Below are positions 18,873-30,395 of a DNA stretch of 64,000 nt, piece after piece. Numbering within the stretch: position 1 is the stretch's first letter; each line of letters opens with the position of its first letter. The notes beneath the pieces were generated by a model. The model ran no database searches. It worked only from the letters and a program-made list of their open reading frames with translations, and was not told the origin of the DNA. Source of the stretch: Caulobacter segnis (GTDB lineage Bacteria; Pseudomonadota; Alphaproteobacteria; Caulobacterales; Caulobacteraceae); assembly GCF_029543125.1 (NCBI RefSeq), contig NZ_JARQWW010000006.1, positions 178,621-242,620 on the forward strand, given 5' to 3'. Both the position numbers and the translations under genes were made by a program.

Positions 18873-20333
18873 ATGAGCGAAATCGATCTCCTGATCATCG
18901 GCGGCGGCGTCAACGGCGCGGGCATCGCGCGGGACGCCGCGGGGCGCGGCCTGAGCGTCCTCCTGTGCGAGCGCCACGACCTCGCGGGAGCCACGTCGTC
19001 CGCCTCGTCGAAGCTGGTGCATGGCGGCCTTCGCTATCTGGAGCAGTACGAGTTCCGGCTGGTGCATGAGAGCCTGGCCGAGCGCGAAGTGCTGCTGGCC
19101 GCCGCGCCGCATGTGATCTGGCCCCTGCGTTTCGTCCTGCCGGTCCACAAGGGCCTGCGCCCGCCGTGGATGCTGCGCATCGGCCTGTTCCTGTACGACC
19201 ACATCGGCGGACGGCGCAGCCTGCCGGGGACGAAGACCGTCCGGCGGACGTCGTCGAAGCGGCTCGACCCGCTGCAGGACAGCTATCGCCTGGGCTTCGA
19301 ATATTCCGACTGCTGGGCGGACGACGCGCGCCTCACCGCCCTGTGCGCCCGCGACGCCGCCGACCGGGGCGCCGAGATCCTGGTGGGTTGGGAGGCGACC
19401 GCCGCCCAGCGCGACGGCGGCGCCTGGATCGTCGACCTGCGCTCCGACGCCGGCGAGACGCGGCAGGTCCGCGCGCGGGGCGTGGTCAACGCCGCCGGCC
19501 CATGGGTGGGCGAGGCCTTGAAGCTGTCCGGCGCCCGCGCCGATCACGCGCCGCGCCTGGTGAAGGGCAGTCACATCGTGGTCCGTCGCCTGCATGACGG
19601 CGACCAGGCCTTCACCTTCCAGAACGACGATGGCCGCATCGCCTTCGTCATTCCGTACGAGCACGACTTCACCCTGATCGGCACCACCGACATCCCCTAT
19701 GGCGGCGATCCGGCGGCGGTTCATGCGGATGACGATGAGGTCGCCTATCTTTGCGAGCTGGTGTCGGAATATCTGAAGACGCCGATCACCCCGACCGACG
19801 TGGTCTGGCGCTATTCGGGGGTGCGGCCGCTGTATGACGACGGGGGCGTCAGCGCCTCCACCGTCACCCGCGACTACGTCTTCGACATCGACGCGCCGGA
19901 CGGCGAGGCGCCGATGCTGTCGATCTTCGGCGGCAAGCTGACCACCCACCGCAAGCTGGCCGAACACGCGCTGGAGAAGCTGCAGCCGCTGATGGACTTC
20001 AAGGGCGAACCCTGGACGGCGAAAGCCATCCTGCCCGGCGGCGACATTCCCGACTTCGACGCCTTCGCCGATGCTCAGGTGCGTAAGCACAGCAGCCTGC
20101 CGGAGCGGGTCGTCCGCCGCCTGTGCCGCGCCTATGGGACGAAGATCGACCCGATCCTGGCGGACGGGCCCGGCCGCGAGATCGCGCCGGGCGTCTTCGA
20201 GGCGGAGCTGCGCCACATGCGCGACCACGAATGGGCGCGAACCGGCGAGGACGCTCTGTGGCGGCGGTCGAAGCTGGGCCTCCACCTGAACGAGGCCGAG
20301 CGGGCGGCGGTGACGGGGTGGTTCGGGCGCTAG
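18873..20333 (+). CDS. glpD: Aerobic glycerol-3-phosphate dehydrogenase
   Basis: A 486-residue FAD flavoprotein: dinucleotide-binding LLIIGGGVNGAGIARDAAGR at the N-terminus, SSASSKLVHGGLRYLE, GVVNAAGPWV, KGSHIVVRRL and the C-terminal-half FGGKLTTHRKLAE. It oxidises glycerol-3-phosphate to dihydroxyacetone phosphate at the inner membrane, passing electrons to quinone. It is convergent with glpK and ends inside a shared CTAG. No glpF or glpR is adjacent. Confidence 0.95.
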   Translation: MSEIDLLIIGGGVNGAGIARDAAGRGLSVLLCERHDLAGATSSASSKLVHGGLRYLEQYEFRLVHESLAEREVLLAAAPHVIWPLRFVLPVHKGLRPPWMLRIGLFLYDHIGGRRSLPGTKTVRRTSSKRLDPLQDSYRLGFEYSDCWADDARLTALCARDAADRGAEILVGWEATAAQRDGGAWIVDLRSDAGETRQVRARGVVNAAGPWVGEALKLSGARADHAPRLVKGSHIVVRRLHDGDQAFTFQNDDGRIAFVIPYEHDFTLIGTTDIPYGGDPAAVHADDDEVAYLCELVSEYLKTPITPTDVVWRYSGVRPLYDDGGVSASTVTRDYVFDIDAPDGEAPMLSIFGGKLTTHRKLAEHALEKLQPLMDFKGEPWTAKAILPGGDIPDFDAFADAQVRKHSSLPERVVRRLCRAYGTKIDPILADGPGREIAPGVFEAELRHMRDHEWARTGEDALWRRSKLGLHLNEAERAAVTGWFGR

Positions 20334-21811
20334 CTCGTCCGCACCCGCGCCAAAGCCTCTCGCCAGCCGGCGATTTCGGCGTCTCGCGCCTCGGCCTTCA
20401 TCTTCGGGCCGCACTCCACGTCCGCCTTCCAGAGGCCGGCGATGTCGTCGAGCGAACTGAACAGACCCGCGCCCAGACCGGCCAGGGCCGCCGCGCCGAA
20501 GGCGGTGGTCTCGGTGACCTTCGGCCGGATGACGGTGAGGTCCAGGATGTCGGCCAGGCGCTGCAGGAAGAAGCCGTTCTCGGCCATGCCGCCGTCCACC
20601 CGCAGGCGAGCCGGCGCCACGCCGTCGGCGGCCATGGCGTCGAGCAGGTCACGGGTCTGATAGACGGCGCTGTCGAGGCCCGCGCGGGCGATCTCGGCCC
20701 GGCCGCTGGCGCGGGTCAGGCCGACGATGGCGCCCCGCGCGTCCGGGTCCCAGTAGGGCGCGCCGAGGCCGGTGAAGGCCGGCAGCAGATAGACGCCGCC
20801 CGCGTCGCTGACCGACCGCGCCAGGGACTCCACCTCCGGCGCGCGGGAGAACAGGCCCAGGCCGTCGCGCAGCCACTGGATGGTCGAACCGGCCGACAGG
20901 ATCGAACCTTCGAGCGCATAGGTCGCCTTGCCGCCCACCTGATAGGCGATGGTGGTCAGCAGGCGGTTCTGGGACCGCACCAGCTCCTCACCCGTATTCA
21001 GCACCAGGAATGCGCCGGTGCCGTAGGTGCTCTTCACGTCACCCGCGGCGAAGCAGGCCTGGCCCACGAGCGCGGCCTGCTGGTCGCCCGCCACGCCCCG
21101 GATGGGCAGCTCGACGCCCAGCACGCTCGCATCCGTCACGCCGAAGTCGCCAGCGCTGTCGCGCACCTCGGGCAGCACGCCCATGGGCACGCCGAACAGG
21201 GCGCAAAGGTCCTCGTCCCAGCGGCCCTTGCGGATATCGTACAGGGCGGTGCGGCTGGCGTTGGTGGCGTCCGTGGCGTGGACCTTGCCGCCGGTCAGCC
21301 GCCAGATCAGGAAGCTGTCCACCGTGCCGAAGGCCAGATCGCCGGCCTCGGCCGCCGCCCGCGCGCCGTCCACGTGATCAAGAATCCAGGCCAGCTTGGT
21401 GGCCGAGAAATAGGGATCGAGGCGCAGACCCGAGCGCTCGGCGACGATGGCCTCATGCCCCTTGGCCTCAAGATCGCGGCAGATCTGGGCGGTGCGGCGG
21501 TCTTGCCAGACGATGGCGTTGTGAATCGGCGCGCCGGTGCGACGGTCCCACACAACGGTGGTCTCGCGCTGGTTGGTGATTCCAATGGCCTTGGGCGCCC
21601 GCGCCGAGCCGGCCTTGCGCAGGGCCTGACGGGCGGTGGACAGGGTGGTGGCCCAGATCACTTCGGCGTCATGCTCCACCCATCCGGAGGCCGGATAGAT
21701 CTGTTCGAACGGCTGCTGGCCGACGGAAATGATTTCACCTGAAACGGAAAAAACGATGCCGCGGCTGGAGCTTGTGCCCTGGTCGATGGCCAGCAGCGTG
21801 TCGTCCGTCAT
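20330..21811 (-). CDS. glpK: Glycerol kinase
   Basis: A 493-residue FGGY kinase: LLAIDQGTSSSRGIVF at the start, SGWVEHDAEVIWATT, ITNQRETTVVWDRRTG, VKSTYGTGAFLVLNTG, FTGLGAPYWDPDARGAIVGL and the C-terminal LRVDGGMAENGFFLQRLADI. It makes sn-glycerol-3-phosphate for glpD, which is encoded convergently. Its promoter should lie in 21812-21973, shared with the XRE regulator gene. Confidence 0.96.
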   Translation of the reverse strand: MTDDTLLAIDQGTSSSRGIVFSVSGEIISVGQQPFEQIYPASGWVEHDAEVIWATTLSTARQALRKAGSARAPKAIGITNQRETTVVWDRRTGAPIHNAIVWQDRRTAQICRDLEAKGHEAIVAERSGLRLDPYFSATKLAWILDHVDGARAAAEAGDLAFGTVDSFLIWRLTGGKVHATDATNASRTALYDIRKGRWDEDLCALFGVPMGVLPEVRDSAGDFGVTDASVLGVELPIRGVAGDQQAALVGQACFAAGDVKSTYGTGAFLVLNTGEELVRSQNRLLTTIAYQVGGKATYALEGSILSAGSTIQWLRDGLGLFSRAPEVESLARSVSDAGGVYLLPAFTGLGAPYWDPDARGAIVGLTRASGRAEIARAGLDSAVYQTRDLLDAMAADGVAPARLRVDGGMAENGFFLQRLADILDLTVIRPKVTETTAFGAAALAGLGAGLFSSLDDIAGLWKADVECGPKMKAEARDAEIAGWREALARVRTS

Positions 21812-21899
21812 CGGATTCTCCTTGATCTTCCTTGCCTTGATTAGGACCCAACGCGGGGGAGCGACACAAGGTCACGTAGTTTTACGGGGCTCGCTTTAG

Positions 21900-21911
21900 A
21901 GCGCTAGCGCT
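21900..21911. promoter_or_regulatory. Perfect palindrome in the glpK-XRE intergenic region
   Basis: AGCGCTAGCGCT is a 12-base perfect palindrome between two divergent promoters, 63 bases before the XRE start and 89 bases before the glpK start. It is a possible operator; the binding protein is unknown. Confidence 0.3.
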
Positions 21912-21973
21912 GGCATACGGATTGAACACGCGTTTAGCGTCCCTCCCCCGAATTCTGACGTCTGGAGTTGTGC

Positions 21974-22369
21974 GTGCCCGTTTCTGAAGAATTGCTTGGT
22001 CCCGACCCGATCGATGTCGCCGTCGGCGCCCGAATCCGCGCTCGCCGCAAGGTTCAAGGCTTCAGCCAGAGCCATGTGGCCCAACAGCTCGGCCTGACCT
22101 TCCAACAGATCCAGAAGTACGAGCGCGGCGTGAACCGCGTGTCGGCTTCCAAGCTGGTGCAGATCGCCGGCCTGCTGGGCACCAGCGTCGCCTGGCTGGT
22201 GGGCGAGGAGGAGAACGGCGTGGCTGGCGGCGACCAGTGGTCGATCCTCGGCGAAGCCGGCGCCATGGAGCTGCTTCAGAGCTTCTCCGAACTGAAGTCG
22301 CCCCGCGCCCGCAACGCTCTCGTCCGCCTGGCCCGCGCCATGGCCGCCGAAAACGAAGACGCGGCCTGA
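21974..22369 (+). CDS. XRE-family HTH regulator
   Basis: 131 residues from GTG 21974 ([18 protein letters not shown]), with TGGAG six bases upstream. The HTH_3 domain is at about 15-70: [40 protein letters not shown]. The C-terminal tail ([20 protein letters not shown]) is typical of a widespread alphaproteobacterial group of cytoplasmic repressors. No direct target is evident, but a membrane-protein/sigma-factor operon follows on the same strand. Confidence 0.88.
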   Translation: MPVSEELLGPDPIDVAVGARIRARRKVQGFSQSHVAQQLGLTFQQIQKYERGVNRVSASKLVQIAGLLGTSVAWLVGEEENGVAGGDQWSILGEAGAMELLQSFSELKSPRARNALVRLARAMAAENEDAA

Positions 22370-22384
22370 AAGAAATCCGCATCG

Positions 22385-22417
22385 CTCCCGACTATCTGAT
22401 CAGACGATGGTCGGGAG
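22385..22417 (+). promoter_or_regulatory. Hairpin covering the ribosome binding site of the 80-residue membrane protein
   Basis: CTCCCGACTAT pairs with ATGGTCGGGAG (11 pairs, one G-U) around an 11-base loop that itself contains CTGATCAG. The 3' arm includes GGGAG, the Shine-Dalgarno sequence eight bases before the ATG at 22426. No T tract follows, so a translation-blocking leader (thermosensor-like or ligand-responsive) is more likely than a terminator for the XRE gene. Confidence 0.5.
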
Positions 22418-22425
22418 TGAAGCAG

Positions 22426-22668
22426 ATGAACTGGAAAAAGATCGTTCTTGGGGTCGCGGGCGCTGTCTGCCTGGCCTCGTGGATCGCCCTCGGCGCCGGT
22501 CTGGCGATGGGCGTGGACAAGCCGGTGCGCGTTGTCCTGGTGGTGATCGCCGCCTTCGCCACCGAAGCCCTGTTCTGGTCGGTCGCCGCCGTGCTGGGCG
22601 TCAGCGTCGTGCAGGCCCGCAAGCAAATCTGGGCCAAGCTCACCGCGCCCTTCCGCGGCGCCGCCTGA
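22426..22668 (+). CDS. 80-residue two-helix membrane protein (unknown)
   Basis: MNWKKIVLGVAGAVCLASWI begins the first hydrophobic segment (about 6-28). A second follows at about 35-63 (VRVVLVVIAAFATEALFWSV), then a basic cytoplasmic tail. GGGAG lies eight bases upstream, inside a hairpin. The ECF sigma gene starts seven bases after the stop, so the three genes 22426-23787 look like one operon. I recognise no family. It may be a small membrane subunit of the sigma-factor module. Confidence 0.72.
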   Translation: MNWKKIVLGVAGAVCLASWIALGAGLAMGVDKPVRVVLVVIAAFATEALFWSVAAVLGVSVVQARKQIWAKLTAPFRGAA

Positions 22669-22675
22669 GCCTGTC

Positions 22676-23188
22676 TTGAAGTCCCCCGATACAGAGGCGC
22701 TGTTCGACGAGGTCGCGAGCCTGCATGGGCCGATGATCCGCCGCATCGCCGCCAGCTATGAGGCCGATCCGGAAGTCCGCCGCGAACTGCAGCAGGACAT
22801 CCTGATGGCGGTCTGGCGGGCCCTGCCCTCCTGGCGGGGCGAGGCGTCGGTGCGCACCTTCGCCGCCCGCGTGGCGCACAATCGCGGGGTCGATCACGTG
22901 GCCCGCCACGCCAAGGCGCCGCGCACGGTGGAGTTGGACGAAGGCCTGCCGCTGGACGCCCCGTCCGCCCAGGATGTGGTCGAGCGCAACCAGCAGCGGG
23001 AGCGGCTGATGCGGGCGGTGCGCGCCCTGCCCCTGCCGCTCCGCCAGGTGACGGTGCTGACCCTGGAAGACTTCTCCCCTAGCGAGATCGCCGACGTCCT
23101 GGGCGTCGGCGCCAACGCGGTCTCGATCCGCCTCACCCGGGCCAAGGCGGCCCTGCGCGAGGCGATGCAGCAACAGGAGCGGCCATGA
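22676..23188 (+). CDS. ECF-type RNA polymerase sigma factor
   Basis: 170 residues from a TTG start with a weak ribosome binding site, suggesting translational coupling to the preceding gene. Region 2 is at about 10-80 (ELQQDILMAVWRALPSWRGE, TFAARVAHNRGVDHVAR). Region 4 is at about 105-160 (LMRAVRALPLPLRQVTVLTL, EIADVLGVGANAVSIRLTRA). The next gene overlaps by four bases and encodes a membrane protein that may be its anti-sigma factor. The regulon is unknown. Confidence 0.9.
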   Translation: MKSPDTEALFDEVASLHGPMIRRIAASYEADPEVRRELQQDILMAVWRALPSWRGEASVRTFAARVAHNRGVDHVARHAKAPRTVELDEGLPLDAPSAQDVVERNQQRERLMRAVRALPLPLRQVTVLTLEDFSPSEIADVLGVGANAVSIRLTRAKAALREAMQQQERP

Positions 23189-23787
23189 CGACCGATCCCG
23201 AATGGAACGCCCTGGCCGACGCCTGGCGCGATGAACCTGAAACCACCGAAACCTTCGACCTGCCCCGCATGCGGCGGCGGCTGAAGACCCGCGCCCTGAT
23301 CGCCCGGCTTAAGGCGGCGGCGGACATCATCCTGTGCCTGATGGTCGGCGGCATCGCCATCTCGGCCATGGCGCGGGGGACGCCGACCGGCGTGGTCATG
23401 GGCCTGGGCGGCCTGGCCTTCGTCCTGTTCGGCATGACGGTGGCCCTGTGGGTGGCGCGCGCCCCGTGGGAGACCCGGGCGGAGACCGTGGACGCCGCCC
23501 TGCGGTCGGAGATCATCCAGACCCGCAGCGCCATCCGCCGCGCCCGGTCCGGCTACTACCTGGCCGCCGGGGCGATCGCCTTCATCACCCTGACCATCTT
23601 TGTCCTGCGTGCGGACCTGAACGCGGTTGATGATGGAGACGCTAAGTTCTCCGTGATGCTTAGCCTGTCGGTGGTCGTCGCCTCCCTGGCCTGGGGAATC
23701 TGGACCGACCGGCGGCACAGCCAGAAGCTGGCGCGGCTGGAGAAGATGCTGGCGGAGCTGGAGACGTCCGAGAACGAAGAGGACTGA
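23185..23787 (+). CDS. Four-helix membrane protein partnered with the ECF sigma factor
   Basis: 200 residues; its ATG overlaps the sigma stop (ATGA), with CAGGAG upstream. An acidic N-terminus (about 40 residues) precedes hydrophobic segments near 45-68, 72-94, 116-138 and 152-172, then a charged coiled C-terminus (RLEKMLAELETSENEED). No zinc anti-sigma motif (HxxxCxxC) is present. Genetic coupling makes an anti-sigma or signal-sensing role plausible; this is inference. It ends three bases before the convergent hutC stop. Confidence 0.78.
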   Translation: MTTDPEWNALADAWRDEPETTETFDLPRMRRRLKTRALIARLKAAADIILCLMVGGIAISAMARGTPTGVVMGLGGLAFVLFGMTVALWVARAPWETRAETVDAALRSEIIQTRSAIRRARSGYYLAAGAIAFITLTIFVLRADLNAVDDGDAKFSVMLSLSVVVASLAWGIWTDRRHSQKLARLEKMLAELETSENEED

Positions 23788-23790
23788 GCC

Positions 23791-24516
23791 TCAGCCCAGC
23801 GCCGTCGGACGCAAAATCTCGCCGGTCAGGGCGTAACGCGAGGCCGGGCAGATCAGGCGGGCGGCGGTGACCACCTGGCCGTCCACCCGCGTCAAGCGCT
23901 CGATCTCGATGCAGGGCTCGCCGTCACCCATCGCCAGCAGCTCACGAGTGCGGGCGTCCGGCGCGGCGGCGCGGATGACGGCCGCGCCTTCGGGATAGGG
24001 GAAGCGCGCCATCAGGTGGGCGAAGTAGGTTTCGCGATCCAGGTCCGCTTCGCCCACACCCGGGGCCAGAGCCGGATTGACGAGCCGATCCTCGAGCTGG
24101 ATCGGCGCGCCGCCCTCGCTGTGCAGCACCACCGCATGAAACAGCGCCAGGCCGGCAGCGGCGCCGAACAACGCCGTCTCGGCCATGGTGGCGGGGCGTG
24201 TCTCGCCGATGATCAGCCGCGCCTCGTGCCTGCCGCCGCGCGCGGCGATCTCGTCGGCGATGTCCAGCAGCTTCACGGCCATGACGTGGGCGCGGGCCGG
24301 AGCGACGAAGGTGCCCTTGCCCTTGGCGCGGGTCAGATAGCCGTCGCCCTGCAGGTCGCGCACGGCGTGATGCACGGTCATGCGGCTGGCGCCGAATTCC
24401 TCGGCCAGTTCGTGTTCGGACGGGATACGGTCTCCCGCCGCCCAGACGCCGCTGCTGATCCGCTCCAGGATATGACGGCGGATGCGGGCCTTCAGGCTGT
24501 CGTCGCCGGCGCTCAA
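23791..24516 (-). CDS. hutC: Histidine utilisation repressor HutC (GntR family)
   Basis: 241 residues from a TTG start that overlaps the hutI stop (TTGA). The N-terminal GntR winged HTH is clear: [40 protein letters not shown]. The C-terminal UTRA domain binds the inducer, urocanate in characterised HutC proteins. It is co-transcribed with hutI. HutC-type palindromes in both hut promoter regions (25755-25764, 27125-27134) are its likely targets. Confidence 0.94.
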   Translation of the reverse strand: MSAGDDSLKARIRRHILERISSGVWAAGDRIPSEHELAEEFGASRMTVHHAVRDLQGDGYLTRAKGKGTFVAPARAHVMAVKLLDIADEIAARGGRHEARLIIGETRPATMAETALFGAAAGLALFHAVVLHSEGGAPIQLEDRLVNPALAPGVGEADLDRETYFAHLMARFPYPEGAAVIRAAAPDARTRELLAMGDGEPCIEIERLTRVDGQVVTAARLICPASRYALTGEILRPTALG

Positions 24517-25724
24517 AGCGGCTGCCCGCCCTTGATCGTCGCCAGGCAGCGATTGTCGCCGGGGGCGTAGGCGATCTCCGCCGGGCTCTCCACCTCCCAG
24601 ACCGCGAAGTCGGCGACCTTGCCGACCTCCAGCGTGCCGTGGGTGTCCAGCAGGCCTAGGGCCGCTGCGCCGTGACGTGTGACGCCCGCCAGGGCCTCGG
24701 TCGGGGTCATGCGGAACAGGGTGCAGGCCATGTTGAGGATCAGCGGCATGGACGTGATCGGCGAGGTGCCGGCGTTGCAGTCCGTGGCCAGAGCCATGCG
24801 GACCCCGTGCTTGCGCATGAGTTCGATGGGCGGCGCCACGGTCTCGCGCAGGAAGTAGAAGGCCCCCGGCAGCAGAACCGCCGTCACCCCCGCGCGGCCC
24901 ATGGCGGCGATGGACTCCTCCGACGCATGTTCCAGATGGTCCGCCGACAGGGCGCCCAGCTCCGCCGCCAAGGCGCCGCCGCCCAGGTCGCCGAGCTGGT
25001 CGGCGTGCAGCTTCACCCGGAGGCCCAGCTTCGTCGCCGCCTTGAAGATCCGCCGCGTCTCGGCCGGAGTGAAGGCGATGCTCTCGCAGAACGCGTCCAC
25101 GGCGTCGGCCAGGCCTTCGGCGGCCACGGCCGGCAGCATCTGGTCGATGATCAGGCGCACATAGGCGTCGCGATCGTCCTTGTGTTCCGGCGGCACGGCG
25201 TGGGCGCCGAGGAAGGTGGTCACCACCTCGATCCCCCGCTCCTCGCTCAGGGTGCGGGCGACGCGCAGCATCTTCAGCTCGCTGTCCAGGTCCAGACCGT
25301 AGCCGGACTTGATCTCCACCGTAGTGACGCCGCCGGCGATCAGCTTCTCCGCCCGGGCGTGGGCGAGGTCTAGCAACTCATCCTGGGTCGCCTCGCGGGT
25401 GGCGCGCATGGTCGACAGGATGCCGCCGCCGGCGCGGGCGATCTCTTCGTAGGTCGCGCCCTCCAGCCGCATCTCGAACTCGCGGACGCGGCTGCCGGCA
25501 TAGACAAGGTGGGTGTGGCAGTCGATCAGGCCGGGGGTCAGCCAGCGGCCGCGCAGGTCGTGGGTCTCGGCCGCACGCCCCGGCATGTCGGCGGCGCGGC
25601 CGACCCAGGCGATCAGGCCGTTCTTCACCGCCACGGCGCCGTTCTCGATCACGCCGTAGCCGGCCTCGTCCGCCATCGTCGCCAGATGGCCGCCGGTCCA
25701 GACCGCGTCGAAATCACCCTGCAT
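24513..25724 (-). CDS. hutI: Imidazolonepropionase
   Basis: A 403-residue amidohydrolase: [20 protein letters not shown] (metal ligands HTH), [47 protein letters not shown], and [20 protein letters not shown] near the C-terminus. It hydrolyses 4-imidazolone-5-propanoate to N-formimino-glutamate, the third step of histidine degradation. It overlaps hutC and is divergent from hutF, with a HutC-type operator between. Confidence 0.96.
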   Translation of the reverse strand: MQGDFDAVWTGGHLATMADEAGYGVIENGAVAVKNGLIAWVGRAADMPGRAAETHDLRGRWLTPGLIDCHTHLVYAGSRVREFEMRLEGATYEEIARAGGGILSTMRATREATQDELLDLAHARAEKLIAGGVTTVEIKSGYGLDLDSELKMLRVARTLSEERGIEVVTTFLGAHAVPPEHKDDRDAYVRLIIDQMLPAVAAEGLADAVDAFCESIAFTPAETRRIFKAATKLGLRVKLHADQLGDLGGGALAAELGALSADHLEHASEESIAAMGRAGVTAVLLPGAFYFLRETVAPPIELMRKHGVRMALATDCNAGTSPITSMPLILNMACTLFRMTPTEALAGVTRHGAAALGLLDTHGTLEVGKVADFAVWEVESPAEIAYAPGDNRCLATIKGGQPL

Positions 25725-25754
25725 TGCCGCCGCACCCGTCCTGCGCCATCATCC

Positions 25755-25764
25755 TGTCTATACA
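25755..25764. promoter_or_regulatory. HutC operator between hutI and hutF
   Basis: TGTCTATACA (with flanks, CTGTCTATACAAG) is a near-palindrome matching the known HutC-type core TGTATATACA. It sits in the 63-base divergent hutI/hutF promoter region. Confidence 0.7.
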
Positions 25765-25787
25765 AGCAGGGTTCAGACGGGTCGTCC

Positions 25788-27119
25788 ATGCGGTGGAACT
25801 ACGAACGGGCGCTGACCGCCCAAGGCTGGCGACACGACGTGGCGGTGACCGTCGGAGCCGATGGCGTGCTCACGGAAGTGGCGCCTGACCGCCCTGGCGT
25901 CGGCGAACGCATCAGGGGAGTGGCCATCCCCGGAATCGCCAACGCCCACAGCCACGCGTTCCAGCGCGCCCTAGTCGGCCTGACTGAGCATCGGGGCGAG
26001 ACACGCGACAGCTTCTGGACCTGGCGCGACGCCATGTACCGGCTGGCCGCCGCCGTGACGCCGGACGTCCTGAACGCCATCGCCGCCCAGCTCTATGTGG
26101 AGATGTTGAAGGCCGGCTACACCGCCGTCTGCGAGTTCCACTATCTGCACCAGGCGCCGGTGGGCGGCCGCGCCATGGGCCAGGCGGTGATCGACGCGGC
26201 GGCGCGGACGGGTCTCGACCTGACCCTGCTGCCGACCCTTTACATGACCTCCGACTTCGGCGGCGCCGCGCCCAATGAAGGACAGAAGCGGTTCGTCCAT
26301 TCCGTCGAGGATTTCCTGCGCCTGCGCGGCGATCTGCGGACGGACGGCATGGTCATGGGCACGGCGATCCACAGCCTGCGTGCCGTGCCGCCGCCGGCCC
26401 TGGCCGAACTGCTGGCGGGGCTGGAGGCCGACAGTCCGATCCACATCCACATCGCCGAGCAGCGCAAGGAGGTGGAGCGCTGCCTGGAAGTGACCGGCGC
26501 CCGGCCGGTGGAGTGGCTGCTGGCCAACGCCGCGGTCGATCAACGCTGGAACCTGGTTCACGCCACCCATGTGACGGAGGCCGAGATGGCGGGCGTCCGC
26601 GCGGCGGGGGCAACCGTCGTGCTGTGCCCCACCACCGAGGCGAACCTGGGCGACGGCATCTTCCCCGCTGAAAGCTTCCTGGCCGAGGGCGGCTCGATCT
26701 CCATCGGCTCGGACAGCCATGTGAGCGTTTATCTGGCCGAAGAGCTGCGCCTCCTCGAATACGGACAACGGTTGATCACCGGTGAGCGCAATGTTCTGGC
26801 CGGCATGCGGGAGCCCCATACGGGCGTGCACCTGCACAACGCGGCGGCCCTCGGCGGCGCCAGGTCGAGCGGCCGGGCGACCGGCGTCATCGCCCCGGGC
26901 ATGCGCGCCGACATCGTGGTGCTGGACGACCAAGCCCCCGCCCTGTTCGGCCGCGAGGACGGCCACCTGATGGACGCCTGGATATTCGGCGGCTTCGCCA
27001 ATCCGGTGAAGGACGTGATGGTCGGCGGGGCCTGGCGGGTCCGCGACGGCCGGCACCCGGACGAGGACGCTGTCGCCGCCGCCTACCGCGCGGCGATCAG
27101 CCGCCTGAAGACCGTTTGA
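25788..27119 (+). CDS. hutF: Formimidoylglutamate deiminase
   Basis: 443 residues from ATG 25788 (MRWNYERALTAQGW); the longer open frame upstream overlaps hutI antisense and is not used. Amidohydrolase motifs: GIANAHSHAFQRALVGLTEH, GYTAVCEFHYLHQ, HIHIAEQRKEVERC, LVHATHVTEAEM, and ISIGSDSHVSVYLAEELRLL. It converts N-formimino-glutamate to N-formyl-glutamate plus ammonia, so this organism uses the five-step HutF/HutG route. hutG is not in the window. Plus-strand operon hutF-hutU-hutH. Confidence 0.95.
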   Translation: MRWNYERALTAQGWRHDVAVTVGADGVLTEVAPDRPGVGERIRGVAIPGIANAHSHAFQRALVGLTEHRGETRDSFWTWRDAMYRLAAAVTPDVLNAIAAQLYVEMLKAGYTAVCEFHYLHQAPVGGRAMGQAVIDAAARTGLDLTLLPTLYMTSDFGGAAPNEGQKRFVHSVEDFLRLRGDLRTDGMVMGTAIHSLRAVPPPALAELLAGLEADSPIHIHIAEQRKEVERCLEVTGARPVEWLLANAAVDQRWNLVHATHVTEAEMAGVRAAGATVVLCPTTEANLGDGIFPAESFLAEGGSISIGSDSHVSVYLAEELRLLEYGQRLITGERNVLAGMREPHTGVHLHNAAALGGARSSGRATGVIAPGMRADIVVLDDQAPALFGREDGHLMDAWIFGGFANPVKDVMVGGAWRVRDGRHPDEDAVAAAYRAAISRLKTV

Positions 27120-27124
27120 CAGGT

Positions 27125-27134
27125 TGTATATACA
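27125..27134. promoter_or_regulatory. HutC operator upstream of hutU
   Basis: TGTATATACA is a perfect 10-base palindrome six bases after the hutF stop and 37 bases before hutU. It gives the hutUH pair its own repressor site. Confidence 0.75.
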
Positions 27135-27170
27135 TTTCTAGCTTTCAGCGTCGCACCGAGGGAGATTCCG

Positions 27171-28843
<1,673 letters not shown>

Positions 28844-28847
<4 letters not shown>

Positions 28848-30382
28848 TCGAACTCACCATCTCTGAGGCCGGGTTCAGCCTGGCCGATCTGCGCGCCATC
28901 CACGACGGCCCGGTGCGCCTGACCCTCGACGCGGCCGCGCGCCAGCGGATCGCCGCCAGCGCGGCGACGGTCGAGGCGATCGTGGCCAGCGGCAAGACCG
29001 TCTACGGCATCAACACGGGCTTTGGCCTGCTCGCCTCCGAACGCATCGGCGATGGCGAGCTGGCGCAGCTTCAGAAGAACCTGATCCTGTCGCACTGCTC
29101 GGGCGTCGGCGAGTTCATGCCTGACGAGTGGGTGCGCCTGATGATGGCGCTGAAGGTGATGAGCCTGTCGGCCGGCGTCTCGGGCGTGCGGCTGGAGGTG
29201 ATCGACACCCTGCTCGGCCTGCTGGCGCACGAGATCTATCCCTGCGTCCCGGCGAAAGGTTCGGTCGGCGCGTCCGGCGACCTGGCGCCGCTGGCGCATA
29301 TGAGCGCCGTCCTGATGGGCGTGGGCGAGGTTCGTCGCGGCGGCCACATCATGACCGCCGCCGAGGGTCTCAGTCTGGCCGGCCTGCCGCCGGTGGAGCT
29401 GGCGCCCAAGGAAGGGCTAGCCCTGATCAACGGCACCCAGGCGTCCACCGCCATGGCGCTGTCGGGCCTGTTCAAGACCCTGCGCGTGTTCGGCGCGGCC
29501 CTGGTGGCCGGCGGCATGAGTGTCGATGCGCTGAAGGGCAGCGACACGCCGTTCGATCCCCGCATCCATGCCGTGCGCGGTCATGCGGGCCAGAAGGACG
29601 TGGCCGGCGTGCTGCGCCAGTTGACCGCCGGCAGCGACATTCGCAACAGCCACGTGGACTGCAGCCGGGTGCAGGACCCCTACTCCCTGCGCTGCCAGCC
29701 GCAGGTGATGGGCGCGGCGCTGGACGCCATCCGCTTCGCCGCCCAGACCCTGACCACCGAGGCCAACGCCGTCACCGACAACCCGCTGGTGTTCAGTGAT
29801 CCAGCCGAGGCTCTGTCCGGCGGCAACTTCCACGCCGAGCCGGTGGCCTTCGCCGCCGACCTGCTGGCCATGGTCCTGTGCGAGATCGGCAACCTGTCCG
29901 AACGCCGTCTGTCGATCCTGGTGGACCCGAAGATGAGCGGCGGCCTGCCCGCCTTCCTGGTCAAGGACGGCGGCCTGAACAGCGGCTTCATGATCCCGCA
30001 GGTGACGGCCGCCGCCCTCGCCTCAGAGAACAAGGGCCTGGCCCATCCCGCCAGCGTCGACACCATCCCCACCAGCGCCAACCAGGAAGACCATGTCAGC
30101 ATGGCCGCCCACGGCGCGCGCCGCCTGTCGGACATGGCCTGGAACACCGCCAACATCGTCGGGATCGAGGTGCTGGCCGCCGCCCAGGGGCTCGACTTCC
30201 ACCGCCCGCTGAAGTCGTCGGCGCCGCTGGAGATGGCTCACGCCGCCGTCCGCGAGAAGGTCGCGCACTACGACCAGGACCGCTACTGGGCCGACGATCT
30301 GGAGCGAGGCGCCAACCTGGTCCGCTCCGGCGCCCTGCTGCCGGACATCGACTGGCCGGCCCCGCTGGATTGCTTGAAGTGA
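28844..30382 (+). CDS. hutH: Histidine ammonia-lyase
   Basis: 512 residues from the ATG overlapping the hutU stop. The MIO-forming Ala143-Ser144-Gly145 is in [17 protein letters not shown], and [12 protein letters not shown] is at 54-65. [11 protein letters not shown] and, later, [15 protein letters not shown] complete the family pattern. It deaminates histidine to urocanate, the first committed step. The open frame continues upstream within hutU, but homology starts at [10 protein letters not shown]. Confidence 0.97.
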
Positions 30383-30395
30383 AGGCCTTGCGTCC

